From Desulfonatronum thioautotrophicum (lineage in GTDB: Bacteria > Desulfobacterota > Desulfovibrionia > Desulfovibrionales > Desulfonatronaceae), in NCBI RefSeq assembly GCF_000934745.1, contig NZ_JYNO01000015.1, forward strand, positions 1-64,000: DNA of 64,000 bases, written 5' to 3'. A model generated the notes under the pieces. That model worked only from the letters and a program-made list of their open reading frames with translations, made no database searches and was not told where the DNA came from. The position numbers and the translations under genes were made by a program. Positions 43,180-52,464 of the stretch are shown here, in pieces. Within the stretch, counting starts at the first letter, position 1. Every line of letters starts with the position of its first letter.

Positions 43180-43413
43180 TTACCCGTTGATCCAGGCCAG
43201 CACGTCCTTCTTGCCCGGCACCTTGCCCACGGCCTTGACCTGGTCGTCCACGATCACGGCTGGGGTGCTGAACACGCCGTACTTCATGAATTCCTGCATA
43301 TCCGTGACCTTCTCCACCTCAACGGCCCTGCCGGACTCGGCCACGGCTTCCTTGACGATCCGTTCCACTTCCGAGCATTTGGCGCAACCTGGTCCCAATA
43401 CCTTGATTTTCAT
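43180..43413 (-). CDS. small thioredoxin-like redox protein
   Basis: 77 residues, the size of the redox-active disulfide protein 2 family. Active site GPGCAKCSEVERIV and cis-Pro loop GVFSTPAVIVDD. No signal peptide, so it is cytoplasmic. In the same family some members are linked to arsenic operons with ArsP-like permeases. It is the first gene after the ArsR regulator. It might reduce ArsC or the CcdA protein. Confidence 0.9.
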   Translation of the reverse strand: MKIKVLGPGCAKCSEVERIVKEAVAESGRAVEVEKVTDMQEFMKYGVFSTPAVIVDDQVKAVGKVPGKKDVLAWING

Positions 43414-43452
43414 GGAAATGCCCTTGTCTGGTTCAATGGTTTAGATTCACAG

Positions 43453-43824
43453 CTATTTGCTCAATTCCGATTCCAGCCTTTGACTCCTGATTTCTAATCC
43501 CTGACTTCTGACTCCTTCGCACAAGACACAGGCATGTTCCTCGACCCTCCGGGCGTTGAAACGGTCCACGCAGGTCAAAAAGCCTTTCACGCACTCCATT
43601 CGAAGCGCGTAATAAACGTTGGTTCCTCGCTTTTCGTGGCCCACGACGCCCGCCTCCTTGAGCACGGATAAATGCTTGGACACGGTGGAAATATCCGCGC
43701 CCACCAACTCCCGGAGTTCGCAAACGCACCGCTCCCCTTCCAGTAAGGCGTCCACCAGCAAAATCCGGCTGGGATGGCCCAGGGCCTTGAAAATTTTGGA
43801 TCGAAATTCGTGCTTGTTCCGCAT
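43453..43824 (-). CDS. arsR: ArsR-family metalloregulator
   Basis: About 123 residues. The ArsR winged helix is clear: KIFKALGHPSRILLVDALLEGERCVCELRELVGADISTVSKHLSVLKEAGVVGHEKRGTNVYYAL. The Cys pair in ERCVCEL forms the classic trivalent arsenic site on the recognition helix, and a third Cys is in CVDRF. C-terminal Cys (HACVLCEG) may also bind. I chose the ATG at 43824 because GGAGGA lies 7 bases upstream. It heads the operon ending with arsC and probably autoregulates it. Confidence 0.92.
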   Translation of the reverse strand: MRNKHEFRSKIFKALGHPSRILLVDALLEGERCVCELRELVGADISTVSKHLSVLKEAGVVGHEKRGTNVYYALRMECVKGFLTCVDRFNARRVEEHACVLCEGVRSQGLEIRSQRLESELSK

Positions 43825-43975
43825 GTCCCCATCCTCCGTGTGCAAATTTGGCAAAATAGGCAAATTTGCTTTCGGCGTCAATCAAGGCCGATGACAGATA
43901 GGGAAGGACAGCTTGGGGCGCTATTGCCCCCGCCCTACCTGCTTACTGGGCGAGGGCCTTGTTTATCGATGCGGG

Positions 43976-45079
43976 TTATTTTACCTCCACCGGCTTGCAA
44001 GTCACGTGGCAGATGCCGGTCGGGGTCTGCATGGCGTAAGGGAAATACTTGCGCTTGAAATACAGGGCCACGTGCACCAGACCGATGAGCACGGGCACTT
44101 CCACCAACGGGCCGATGACCGCGGCAAAGGCCACTCCGGAGTGGATGCCGAACACGGCGATAGCCACGGCGATGGCCAGCTCGAAGTTGTTGGAGGCCGC
44201 GGTGAAGCTCAGGGAGGTGGACTGCTCGTAGGTGGCCTTGAATTTCATGGACAGAAAAAAGGAGATGACGAACATGACCACGAAGTAAATAAGTAGCGGA
44301 ATGGCCACCCGAACCACGTCCATGGGCAGTTGCACGATATACTCGCCCTTGAGGGAAAACATCACCACGATGGTAAACAGCAGGGCGATCAAGGTGAACG
44401 GGCTGATGAACGGAATGAACTTTTCCTGGTACCATTGCTCGCCCTTGGCCCGGACTCCGTAGAGCCGGGAGAAGATGCCACCGGCAAAGGGAATGCCCAG
44501 GTAAATCAGCACACTGATGGCGATCTCCGTCATGGTGATATCCACCAAGGTGCCCTCGAAGCCCAGCCAACTCGGGAACACGGTCAGAAAGAGGTAGGCG
44601 TAGACTGAGAAGAGCAGGATTTGAAAGACCGAATTGAAGGCCACCAATCCGGCGCAGTACTCCCGGTCGCCCTTGGCCAGGTCGTTCCAGACGATGACCA
44701 TGGCAATACAGCGAGCCAGACCGATCAGGATTAGCCCGACCATGTATTCAGGATAATCGGCGAGAAAAGCCACGGCTAGCAGAAACATCAGGATCGGCCC
44801 GATGATCCAGTTCTGGACCAGGGACAGCACCAGCACCCGGGTGTGGCGAAAAACCAGATGCATCTTGTCGTACTGGACCTTGGCCAGGGGTGGGTACATC
44901 ATCACGATCAGGCCGATGGCGATGGGAATGTTGGTGTTGCCGATCTGGAAAAAGCCGATGACGTCCGGAATGACCGGGAACAGGTATCCGGCCCCCACGC
45001 CAACGATCATGGCCAGAAAGATCCACAGGGTCAGATACCGGTCCAGAAAGGACATTTGTTTGGCGACGGATTCGGTCAC
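43976..45079 (-). CDS. acr3: Acr3-type arsenite efflux transporter
   Basis: About 367 residues, ten TM helices. The Acr3 signature is [39 protein letters not shown], with the conserved Cys of TM4. [24 protein letters not shown] is also typical. It exports arsenite by proton exchange. I chose a GTG at 45079, preceded by AAGGAG at good spacing; the protein then begins with [18 protein letters not shown]. Longer readings run through the upstream ArsR gene. It follows that ArsR gene by 28 bases. Confidence 0.95.
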   Translation of the reverse strand: MTESVAKQMSFLDRYLTLWIFLAMIVGVGAGYLFPVIPDVIGFFQIGNTNIPIAIGLIVMMYPPLAKVQYDKMHLVFRHTRVLVLSLVQNWIIGPILMFLLAVAFLADYPEYMVGLILIGLARCIAMVIVWNDLAKGDREYCAGLVAFNSVFQILLFSVYAYLFLTVFPSWLGFEGTLVDITMTEIAISVLIYLGIPFAGGIFSRLYGVRAKGEQWYQEKFIPFISPFTLIALLFTIVVMFSLKGEYIVQLPMDVVRVAIPLLIYFVVMFVISFFLSMKFKATYEQSTSLSFTAASNNFELAIAVAIAVFGIHSGVAFAAVIGPLVEVPVLIGLVHVALYFKRKYFPYAMQTPTGICHVTCKPVEVK

Positions 45080-45107
45080 TGCGCTCTCCTTGCAACTTGT
45101 TGAAAAA

Positions 45108-45479
45108 TTACGCGGTACATTCGCCCCCTTCGCGTTGGCGTCGGCACAGTTCTTCGGGGTCACAGACCAGAATGGTCCGCAAGTTGTCCCTGTCCGCCAG
45201 AACCTCTGGTGAGTTGGCCAGAGATTCCCGAAGCCATGCTCGGAGCAGTTCAGGGAATTCACCGGTGAGACGATAAAAAACCCATCGCCCCTGCTTGCGG
45301 TTTTTGACAAGACGGGCGGCTTGCAGGATGCTCATGTGTCTGGATACCGTTGCTCCGGCCAGGCCGAGCATCTCGATCAACTGACAGACGCACAGCTCGT
45401 CATGTTCCATGAGTGCTGCCACAATCCGCATCCTGTTTCCATCGGCCAGCCCTTTGACAATGGTCAGAGAGGTCTCCAT
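45108..45479 (-). CDS. arsR: ArsR-family metalloregulator
   Basis: About 123 residues. Winged helix: [70 protein letters not shown] is the arsenic-binding site. The tail has further Cys ([20 protein letters not shown]). AGGAG lies before the ATG at 45479. Two-gene operon with acr3. It is divergent from the CCG protein at 45604 and only distantly like the other ArsR at 43453. Confidence 0.93.
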   Translation of the reverse strand: METSLTIVKGLADGNRMRIVAALMEHDELCVCQLIEMLGLAGATVSRHMSILQAARLVKNRKQGRWVFYRLTGEFPELLRAWLRESLANSPEVLADRDNLRTILVCDPEELCRRQREGGECTA

Positions 45480-45603
45480 TTTTTCTCCTGAAATGCACAT
45501 ATAGCGAAACAGCAAAATATAAGTTACAAAACAATTTCTCGTTGTCAAGCGGACCAACCGCGATTCGGGCTCCATAAAAAAACACGCAACAGGGAAATGC
45601 GCG

Positions 45604-47034
45604 ATGTCTCAAGACGCACCAAACAGCACCCCGGAAAAACTGATTCAAAACGTGGTCACGGCCTGCGGCTCCTGCGAGGATTGCCGCCACTTCATCGAGG
45701 ACGCCTGCCTGTTCCTGCCGGAATTGTTCCGGCTGCACGACAGCAAACGGGAGCACGGCGAAGGAGCGTTGCCCGCGGAGTTGAAGCGCCTTTCGGATCT
45801 GTGCAACCTCTGTGGACTCTGCCCCTGCGTGAACATCCGCCGGGAGATCATGGACGCCAAGGTTGCCTACGCGAAACGGGACGGCCTGCCCTTCAGCGTG
45901 CGAACCCTGCAGGATGTGGGGCGGATCGGCAAGCTGTGCGGAAGCTTTCCGTCGCTGAGCGGCCTGCTGACGTCCAATCCGGCAACCTCGACCCTGATCA
46001 AGCGCACCTTGGGCATCCACCCGGATCGAGCCATGCCGGACGTGCCTCGGAAGAACTTCGACCACTGGGTGCGCAACCGCCCGTCCGTTCAAGGCCGGAA
46101 TGCGCAAGACGGCGTGCGCAAGGCGGTCTACTTCCCGGGATGCACGGCCCGCTTTCTCTTTCCGGACGTGGCTCGGGCCGCGGTGGAGGTCCTGGAGGCC
46201 AGCGGCGTGCTGGTCGTTTCGTCCGTGATTGAACCGGACGGAGCATGCTGCGGCATGCCTCCCTTGTTGGAAGGGGATCAGGGCATGGCCCTGGGCTTGG
46301 TCGAACGCAACCTGCGCTGGATGGCCGAGCATGTGGCCGCCGGATTCGATCTGGTCTGCTCCTGCCCGACCTGCGGCTATTTTTTCAAGCACCTCCTGCG
46401 CGAGGGTGCCTACTATTCGGACACCTACCAGGATCAGGTCGGCGGGGACGCACGGTCGCTGCGCATCCCGGCGGGCATGGGGATCAGCGGCCCCCGGGAG
46501 GGGGATATGATCGTCCTTCGCCGGGCCACCTACGGGCCGATTCTGCGCGATACCGGCCCGTTTTCCAGTCTTGACCCGCTGCAACGCATCGCCGTGGGGG
46601 AGCATGCCTATGACCTGGGGGAGTATCTCGGAAAATTTGCGGGGGAAGGCCGTTTGCCCGCAATGAACCACCCCGTCCCCGAGCGGGCGGTCTATTATCC
46701 GCCCTGCCACCTGCGGGAACAGAAGATCGGGTACCCCTTTCTGGACCTGTTGAGCACCGTCCCGGAACTTGACGTGACGCCGCTGACCGGAACCCTGAAT
46801 TGCTGCGGTATGGCCGGGATCATGGGCTACAAAAAGGAGTTCCATCAGCCCAGCCTGAAGCTTGGCGCGCCCTTGATGGACAAGATCCGGGCGCACCGGC
46901 CCGAAGTCATCCTCACCGAATGCCTGAGCTGCCGCCTGCAGTTCGAGCACATGGACGCCATCCCGGTCCGGCATCCTGTTCAGGTGTTGCGGGATGCCCT
47001 CTTCAAGCCCGCCTCCGGTTCACCGTCGCGATGA
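45604..47034 (+). CDS. GlpC/HdrD-like Fe-S oxidoreductase with two CCG domains
   Basis: 476 residues. A Cys-rich N-terminus (ACGSCEDCRHFIEDAC) is followed by a 4Fe-4S motif (CNLCGLCPC) and two CCG domains: FPGCTARF, ACCGMPP and SCPTCGYFFK in the first; YPPCHLREQ, NCCGMAG and ECLSCRLQFEHM in the second. It is soluble. The plan matches GlpC and HdrD types, which pass electrons from a flavoprotein to quinone or to a thiol-disulfide pair. It is divergent from the arsR-acr3 operon, so a role in arsenic handling (perhaps as a reductase partner) is possible. Only one regular 4Fe-4S motif was seen with certainty, where two are usual. The end overlaps the convergent sigma54 activator by 15 bases. Confidence 0.82.
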   Translation: MSQDAPNSTPEKLIQNVVTACGSCEDCRHFIEDACLFLPELFRLHDSKREHGEGALPAELKRLSDLCNLCGLCPCVNIRREIMDAKVAYAKRDGLPFSVRTLQDVGRIGKLCGSFPSLSGLLTSNPATSTLIKRTLGIHPDRAMPDVPRKNFDHWVRNRPSVQGRNAQDGVRKAVYFPGCTARFLFPDVARAAVEVLEASGVLVVSSVIEPDGACCGMPPLLEGDQGMALGLVERNLRWMAEHVAAGFDLVCSCPTCGYFFKHLLREGAYYSDTYQDQVGGDARSLRIPAGMGISGPREGDMIVLRRATYGPILRDTGPFSSLDPLQRIAVGEHAYDLGEYLGKFAGEGRLPAMNHPVPERAVYYPPCHLREQKIGYPFLDLLSTVPELDVTPLTGTLNCCGMAGIMGYKKEFHQPSLKLGAPLMDKIRAHRPEVILTECLSCRLQFEHMDAIPVRHPVQVLRDALFKPASGSPSR

Positions 47035-49242
47035 CGGTTGCGCCTCTTCCGGCGCGACGATCTCCAGCCGCTTCATCTTGGCGTAGAGCGTACTGCGGCC
47101 GATGCCCAGGCGCTCGGCGGCCAGTTTTTTGTTCCAGGAGCAGGATTCCAGGGCTTGCAAAATAATCGTCCGCTCCTGTTCCTCCAGCGTGGACGCGGTG
47201 CTTTGGGACGGCTCCGGGACGGCCTTCAGCCGGGCCGGAAGCTCCTCCGGGGTAATGACCGAGGATTTGGCGAGAACCGTGGCCTGCTCCACGACGTTTT
47301 CCAACTCCCGGATATTACCCGGCCAGGAATAGTCCAGCAATAGACGCATGGCCTTGGGGCTGAACTCCGTGATCGATTTAAGCTGCTCCTCGCTGAAACG
47401 GCGCAGGAAGTGGCTGGCCAGCAAGGCCACGTCGTTGCTCCGCTCCCGCAGGGGGGGGAGCTGGATCGGAATCACGTCCAGGCGATAGTAGAGGTCCTCG
47501 CGAAACCGGCCAGCCTTGACTTCTTCCAGCAGATCCTTGTTCGTGGCCGCGACGATACGCACATCCACGGCCACGGTCCGCTCCCCGCCGACGCGCTCGA
47601 AGCGCTGGGTCTGAAGCACGCGAAGCAGCTTGACCTGGGCGGAGGCGGAAATCTCGCCGATCTCATCCAGAAACACTGTCCCGCCATCGGCCTGCTCAAA
47701 CCTTCCCGGACGCTGTTTCAGCGCTCCGGTGAAGGCCCCTTTCTCATGCCCGAACAGTTCGCTTTCCAACAACGTGGTCGGGTAGGCCGAGCAGTTGATG
47801 ACCACGAAAGGCTTGTCCTTGCGCGGGCTGAGATCGTGAATGGCCCGCGCCGCCAGTTCCTTGCCCGTGCCCGACTCGCCCTGGATCAGCACCGTGGCGT
47901 CCGTGGCCGCCACATCCTCGATCAGGCGGAATATCTGCGTCAGTTTCGGGTCGCGGCCGATAATGCCCATGAAACTGGACTGCGTGTCCTGGCGGGTCTG
48001 GAACTGTTCCGATTCCACTTCCTGCTGCACGGCGCGGCGCAGAGTCCCCGCGGCCTGGGACATGACCAGGCCGACCAGTTCCAGGTCCTGAGGCTGGCAG
48101 GCGCACTTCTTCACGCAGCCCACGATCATGGCCCCGCACAGGATATCCTCATGGTACAGGGGGAGAATGGATTGGCCGGGGAGTTCCGCCAGGCTTTCAG
48201 GAATCAAGGGCGGGCGGAAGGCAGTGGAATCGGAATGAAAAACCGGTTCCATGCCCTGGAGCAGGATTTCGGCCTCAGCCGCGACCCGCGGATCCGTGAC
48301 TTTTCGGACATCCTTTGCGGTGAGCATGAAAAACATCTCCCGACCGGGACTGAAGACCAGCAGGCTGGCTTCCAGGCACTGCAAAATGTCTTTGGTTCGT
48401 CGGATCAGATAATCGGCGATTTCCGGCATGGTTCCAAGGGCCGAGACGTTGCGGACGATCTCGCAGGACGCCCGGAGTTGACTCTGGGCCTGAGCCAGCT
48501 CAGTGGTCTGTTCCTCCAGCCTGCGAGTATACCCATGGATGCGTTCGGTCATGGCGTTGAAGGCCTCGGCCAGAACCGCGATCTCCTTCTGCCCCTGAAC
48601 CAAAATGGGCAATCTGTTCTTGCCCGGGGTGTATTCCTGGACTGCCTGGACCAGCGCCAGGAAAGGCCGGGTGACCCGGTTCAGGAACAAGAGACCTCCG
48701 GCCAGGGCCGGAAGGAGGATCACCAATGCCAGAAGACCAATGGAAAACCAAAGGCCCCGAACTTCCCGGCGCAGGTGTTCCTCGGAAACGCCCAGCCGAA
48801 GAATCCCGGCATAACCATCGAAGATGGGCAGAGCCATGTCCAAAAACAGATCGCCGGTTTCGGTGCCGATGCGTTGGTTAACCGCTACGTCGCCGGGAAA
48901 TTGCCCGGGCAAATTAAAGGTTAGCAGGTCCATGGGCATCTCCACGCCAAAGGTGCTTGCCAGAACCCGGCCTTCGCGGACGATGAACAGGTAGCTCAAG
49001 GAAGGATGGGCCGTGCGGTGCCGTTCCAGCATGTTCCGCAGGCCGACCAGGTCGTTGACCAGGACCAGGTCGGCCGCTTCCGCGGCAAGGGCCCGGCCTA
49101 CGTTTTCCGTCGAGGCCGCCAGGGTCTGTTCCAGGCTCTGGGCGTAGCGGTGCGAAGCCAGCAGGGTCGCCAGCAGGGTGCTCAATGCCACGAGTCCGGC
49201 CACGGCGGCCAAGAGCGTCCCCTTGAGGGAGCGTGGCTTCAT
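47020..49242 (-). CDS. membrane-bound sigma54-dependent activator with periplasmic sensor
   Basis: About 740 residues. TM1 ([19 protein letters not shown]), a periplasmic domain of about 120 residues, TM2 ([19 protein letters not shown]), HAMP, GAF-like domain (about 280-420) with Cys in [13 protein letters not shown]+ domain with Walker A GESGTGKE, the sigma54 loop GAFTGA, and a Fis-type HTH at the end ([21 protein letters not shown]). It thus joins a sensor kinase-like input to an enhancer-binding output without phosphorelay. The gene follows the PhnD-like lipoprotein gene with an ATGA overlap, so the lipoprotein likely delivers the ligand signal. The sigma54 promoter at 34519 is a candidate target. 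Confidence 0.9.
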   Translation of the reverse strand: MKPRSLKGTLLAAVAGLVALSTLLATLLASHRYAQSLEQTLAASTENVGRALAAEAADLVLVNDLVGLRNMLERHRTAHPSLSYLFIVREGRVLASTFGVEMPMDLLTFNLPGQFPGDVAVNQRIGTETGDLFLDMALPIFDGYAGILRLGVSEEHLRREVRGLWFSIGLLALVILLPALAGGLLFLNRVTRPFLALVQAVQEYTPGKNRLPILVQGQKEIAVLAEAFNAMTERIHGYTRRLEEQTTELAQAQSQLRASCEIVRNVSALGTMPEIADYLIRRTKDILQCLEASLLVFSPGREMFFMLTAKDVRKVTDPRVAAEAEILLQGMEPVFHSDSTAFRPPLIPESLAELPGQSILPLYHEDILCGAMIVGCVKKCACQPQDLELVGLVMSQAAGTLRRAVQQEVESEQFQTRQDTQSSFMGIIGRDPKLTQIFRLIEDVAATDATVLIQGESGTGKELAARAIHDLSPRKDKPFVVINCSAYPTTLLESELFGHEKGAFTGALKQRPGRFEQADGGTVFLDEIGEISASAQVKLLRVLQTQRFERVGGERTVAVDVRIVAATNKDLLEEVKAGRFREDLYYRLDVIPIQLPPLRERSNDVALLASHFLRRFSEEQLKSITEFSPKAMRLLLDYSWPGNIRELENVVEQATVLAKSSVITPEELPARLKAVPEPSQSTASTLEEQERTIILQALESCSWNKKLAAERLGIGRSTLYAKMKRLEIVAPEEAQPSSRR

Positions 49243-50192
49243 GGCGTGTCGTGCTCCCCAAGAGCCCACACGGTTTCCTGCAGTTTCTGGATCGAGACGT
49301 ACCAGGCCGGGTCAGCGGGAACAAAGCGGTCGATCATCAGCTCGGAAAGAATGGCCGCTCCTTCCGGGTCCATATGCATGTCCAGAAGCAGGCCCCGGAT
49401 CAGATCGACGCGCTCTCGAGGCATGTCCGCGCCAACCACGATGGGCGGGATGCCGTAGGGCTCCGAACGCTTGATGATCCTGGTGCGGGCCGTGTGCACG
49501 GGATTTTCCCGGGCAAAATAATCCCAGATAAGGTTGTCCACGGCAGCGCCGTCCACCAACCCCTGGGCCACGGCCTGGATGGAATTGTCGTGGCTGTAGG
49601 TATAGATCACATCCTGGAAAAAAGTTTCCGGCCGTTCGCCCAACAAGGCCAGCCAGTATTCCGGCACCAGCCTGCCGGTGTTGGATTTAGGATCAGTGAA
49701 GGCGAAGACGGTCCCGCGCAGGTCTTCCAGAGTCTGGTGCGGAGCGTCCCGGTTGACGATCAGGTAGGAATAATAAACTGGCGCGCCCTGGACCACCGGC
49801 GCGACCAGCAGCTCGAATCCGTGATCCTCGCTGCCCAGGGCGTAGGGGCCGGAACAGATGAAGGCCAGGTCGATCTCCCCTTGGCCCAGCATCTCGTTCA
49901 CCTCGGCATAAGTTTTGCGTTGCGTGAAATCCAGTTCCATGTCCATTTTGTTGCTGACGTAGGCCAGAAGCTGGAGATAGATGCCGTGGGTTTCCTTGGG
50001 AGAAATCATGGCTCCCACGGCGGCCCGGAGTATGGGGCGTTCATGGGCATCGGTCACCGGATCGGAAACAACGACGGTCTTTCTGAAATCCACGGCTCGG
50101 ACCTCCTCCCCCCGCTCGCACCCGGCGAGCAGGAGCAATCCGGGAAGAAGCGACTTCGTGATAAACTTTATCAGGTACGGGATATTTTGCAT
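49239..50192 (-). CDS. PhnD-like periplasmic substrate-binding lipoprotein
   Basis: 317 residues. Lipoprotein signal with lipobox LLLLAGC at residue 25 or so. The mature part is a PhnD/phosphonate-type binding protein: VGAMISPKETHGIYLQLLAYVSNKM, GQGEIDLAFICSGPY, RGTVFAFTDPKSNTGRLVPEYWL. No ABC permease or ATPase is nearby. In arsenite-oxidizing bacteria a PhnD-type protein (AioX) binds arsenite for a two-component system; this one is paired with a one-component membrane activator. It may sense an oxyanion such as arsenite, phosphite or a sulfur oxyanion. GAGGAG precedes the ATG. Confidence 0.85.
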   Translation of the reverse strand: MQNIPYLIKFITKSLLPGLLLLAGCERGEEVRAVDFRKTVVVSDPVTDAHERPILRAAVGAMISPKETHGIYLQLLAYVSNKMDMELDFTQRKTYAEVNEMLGQGEIDLAFICSGPYALGSEDHGFELLVAPVVQGAPVYYSYLIVNRDAPHQTLEDLRGTVFAFTDPKSNTGRLVPEYWLALLGERPETFFQDVIYTYSHDNSIQAVAQGLVDGAAVDNLIWDYFARENPVHTARTRIIKRSEPYGIPPIVVGADMPRERVDLIRGLLLDMHMDPEGAAILSELMIDRFVPADPAWYVSIQKLQETVWALGEHDTP

Positions 50193-50478
50193 ACAACTCC
50201 TCTGGAATTTGGTGTCGTCGGAGATGATTCCTGTCGGGTTGCCCGCTTATGAGTCCTTATGGAAAGCGCATGGTCGTTGGCGGCGACCAGCCCGTCCTCT
50301 TCCGGGCAGATGATCGCGATGATCACCATGCGAGGGCTTTCTTTAACCACAAAGTTCTCTTCCGCCGGAGCAGCCGGCTCCCGTTCCGGATTGGCCTTGT
50401 CGGTGAGCAACTGATCCTGGATGGCTTTTAATCCGGCTTAACTACTCGGTAAAGCCTTGCCAGAGCCCTATTTCGAAG

Positions 50479-50599
50479 CTGGATTCCCGCTCCCCGTCCG
50501 CACAAGGACAGGCTTTGCTGGAATGACATGTTTTTTATGCGGCCTCCAAGTCAGTCATACCCGCGCAGGCCTGTCTGTGGCAGACAGACGGGAATCCAG
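50479..50599. repeat. long dispersed palindrome, GGATTCCCGC type
   Basis: The ends CTGGATTCCCG and CGGGAATCCAG are exact reverse complements 121 bases apart. Inner parts have smaller stems (CTGTCTGTGGCAGACAG). This repeat and that at 51005-51084 bracket an otherwise unassigned stretch of about 400 bases. Confidence 0.7.
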
Positions 50600-51004
50600 G
50601 GGTAGAGGCAATTTCAGAATTTGCCTAGACATTTTGGGAAGTTGCAGAAAAAATGCCCTGAGCCCACAGGATTTATGAGTGTGTGGATCAGCAATGGACT
50701 TCGGTGGGATGTGAATAGCCGACCAAGTCGTGTTTTTGCAAACAGGGCATATGGCGGATGCAATGGCTTGCGAAGAGTACTTTCAGCCTGGGTCTGGGTG
50801 CGTACTCCAGAGGATATACAGATCGATACAGGTACGAAAGAGGAAGGCCGTCCGCCCCTTACTCAAAAGCATGGAGAAGGAGCGGACGGGTAAAATGGCT
50901 GTGAAAGAGATCAACCGTTGCCTGGTTGACGATCTTTACGGGACAATCTGGTATACAGATTTGGTAACTATTCAGCGCATCATGAGTTGAACCCCTATCC
51001 AATT
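50600..51004. other. stretch between two palindromes, no gene assigned
   Basis: About 400 bases. An open frame on the plus strand (50730-50990, 86 codons, ending RCLVDDLYGTIWYTDLVTIQRIMS) has GAGAAGG and AAAATGG within it but no match to a family I know. It could be a remnant of a mobile gene. The 50200-50478 segment upstream of the PhnD-like gene also has nothing recognised apart from its likely promoter. Confidence 0.3.
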
Positions 51005-51084
51005 CTGGAATCCCGCCTTCGCGGCATGACTTGTTTTGTCATGCCGTGTCCCAATCAGTCATACCCGCGTAGACGGGTATCCAG
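51005..51084. repeat. dispersed palindrome, GGATTCCCGC type
   Basis: CTGGAATCCCGCC at the left is mirrored by GGGTATCCAG at the right, with an inner stem GGCATGAC/GTCATGCC around TTGTTTT. It lies 42 bases downstream of the tmcB stop on the minus strand and could also act as its terminator. Confidence 0.65.
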
Positions 51085-51126
51085 TCCGATTTATGAGACG
51101 AACCAGGAAGTTGCAACTTTGCTTTC

Positions 51127-52446
51127 TTAGGCCTCCGGGCGTTCCATGCACTGGTAGATGATGTCTCCCAGGAATTTGATGTCCATGCCCAGCTCGTACT
51201 TGTGCACCGTGTCGTCCAGGCCGCCGTGGCAGTTGTGACAGGGAGCGATGATGGTCTTGACCCCGGTGGCCCGGAGTTGGTCGGCCTTGGCCTTGCAGGC
51301 CGCGACCCGGGCGTTCTTGAAGGGCGGGCCGCAGTTGATGACCCCGCCGCCGGCGGAGCAGCACAGGTTGTGCTCCCGGTTGGAGGCCGTTTCCACGATC
51401 TCGCCGTCCACCAGGATGCGGATCACTTCCCGCAGTTTGTCGCCCAGCCCCCGGCCGCGGACGATGTTGCAGGGATCCTGCAGGGTGACCGGGCCGGGAT
51501 ATTTGGAGACCAGCTTGATCTTGCCCTGGGTCAGCAGTTCCCAGAAAAATTCCACGGAGTGGACCACGGGGACAGGGTAGTGTTTCCAGCCGGCCCAGCG
51601 GTTGCCCACATCGTAGACTGATCGAAAGGCATGGCCGCACTCGCCCATGACGATCCGCTTGACCTTGAGTTTCTGGGCGGACTCGAAGTGCTTGCGTTTC
51701 AACCGGCCCATCATCTCAAAGTCCCCGGTGAACATGCACATGTCCGAGTTGTCCCAACCCGGCTCCGCGGGCATGGTCCAATCGATCTTGGCTGTGTGCA
51801 GGATGGCCGCCGCCTGATAGATCAGCTGGGTCCGGAACTTCGGCTCCGGGGCGATGACCGAGTAGTAGACGTCCGCGCCTTCCTTGTCCAAGGGAATACG
51901 CAGATCCGGGAATTCATCCCGGGCCTCTTCCTCTTGCCACTGCAAGGTGTCGGTCCATTCGTCGTCCTTGACCCACATCTGGTTGAAGGTGGCGGAATGG
52001 CTGTGGGCCGTGTCCTGGATATATTGCGGCGTGACCCCCAGCTTGTGACAGATCCGGCGCATGGTGATCATCATGTAGGCCGTATCGATGCCCACCGGAC
52101 AGTAATGGACGCAACGCCGGCACAGGTTGCACTCTGAATAGGCGATCTGGGCCATGCTGTAGATCTGGTCCGGGCTGGCCCTCCCGCCATTTGCCAGGAG
52201 CGTGCCGATGGTCTGCTTGACCTTGGCTGCCGGAGCATAGGTGGGATCTTTGTCGTGGGAGAGGTAGAAGTGGCAGGCCTCGGTACACATTCCGCAACGC
52301 AGGCAAATTTCGGCATACGCCTTGAGCCGCGCACCGGTCTCTCCCTGAAAAACCGCATTGACGGTCTTCTGGATGCTGTCCTCGTTCAAACGGGAAACCC
52401 CCTCGCGGAGTCCCACGTCCTCGATCAGTCTTTCTTGAATGCCCAT
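51127..52446 (-). CDS. tmcB: Tmc complex CCG-domain Fe-S subunit
   Basis: 439 residues. Two 4Fe-4S motifs (CLRCGMCTEAC, CNLCRRCVHYC) and a cysteine-rich half with MGECGHAFRS, DPCNIVRG, NLCCSAGGG and PCHNCHGG. It faces the cytoplasm and takes or gives electrons through the noncubane-type cluster site, as in HdrD and DsrK. The Cys in ECGH is the one that is TGA in the paralogue at 32903-34144. It is the last gene of the A-D-C-B operon. GGAG lies before the ATG. Confidence 0.92.
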   Translation of the reverse strand: MGIQERLIEDVGLREGVSRLNEDSIQKTVNAVFQGETGARLKAYAEICLRCGMCTEACHFYLSHDKDPTYAPAAKVKQTIGTLLANGGRASPDQIYSMAQIAYSECNLCRRCVHYCPVGIDTAYMMITMRRICHKLGVTPQYIQDTAHSHSATFNQMWVKDDEWTDTLQWQEEEARDEFPDLRIPLDKEGADVYYSVIAPEPKFRTQLIYQAAAILHTAKIDWTMPAEPGWDNSDMCMFTGDFEMMGRLKRKHFESAQKLKVKRIVMGECGHAFRSVYDVGNRWAGWKHYPVPVVHSVEFFWELLTQGKIKLVSKYPGPVTLQDPCNIVRGRGLGDKLREVIRILVDGEIVETASNREHNLCCSAGGGVINCGPPFKNARVAACKAKADQLRATGVKTIIAPCHNCHGGLDDTVHKYELGMDIKFLGDIIYQCMERPEA

Positions 52447-52464
52447 ATATTTCTCCTTGTGGTC

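Noticed and set aside
50171-50410. 79-codon minus-strand frame upstream of the PhnD-like gene
   Set aside because: It overlaps the start of the lipoprotein gene, has no clear ribosome binding site and no recognisable domain; more likely the upstream control region.
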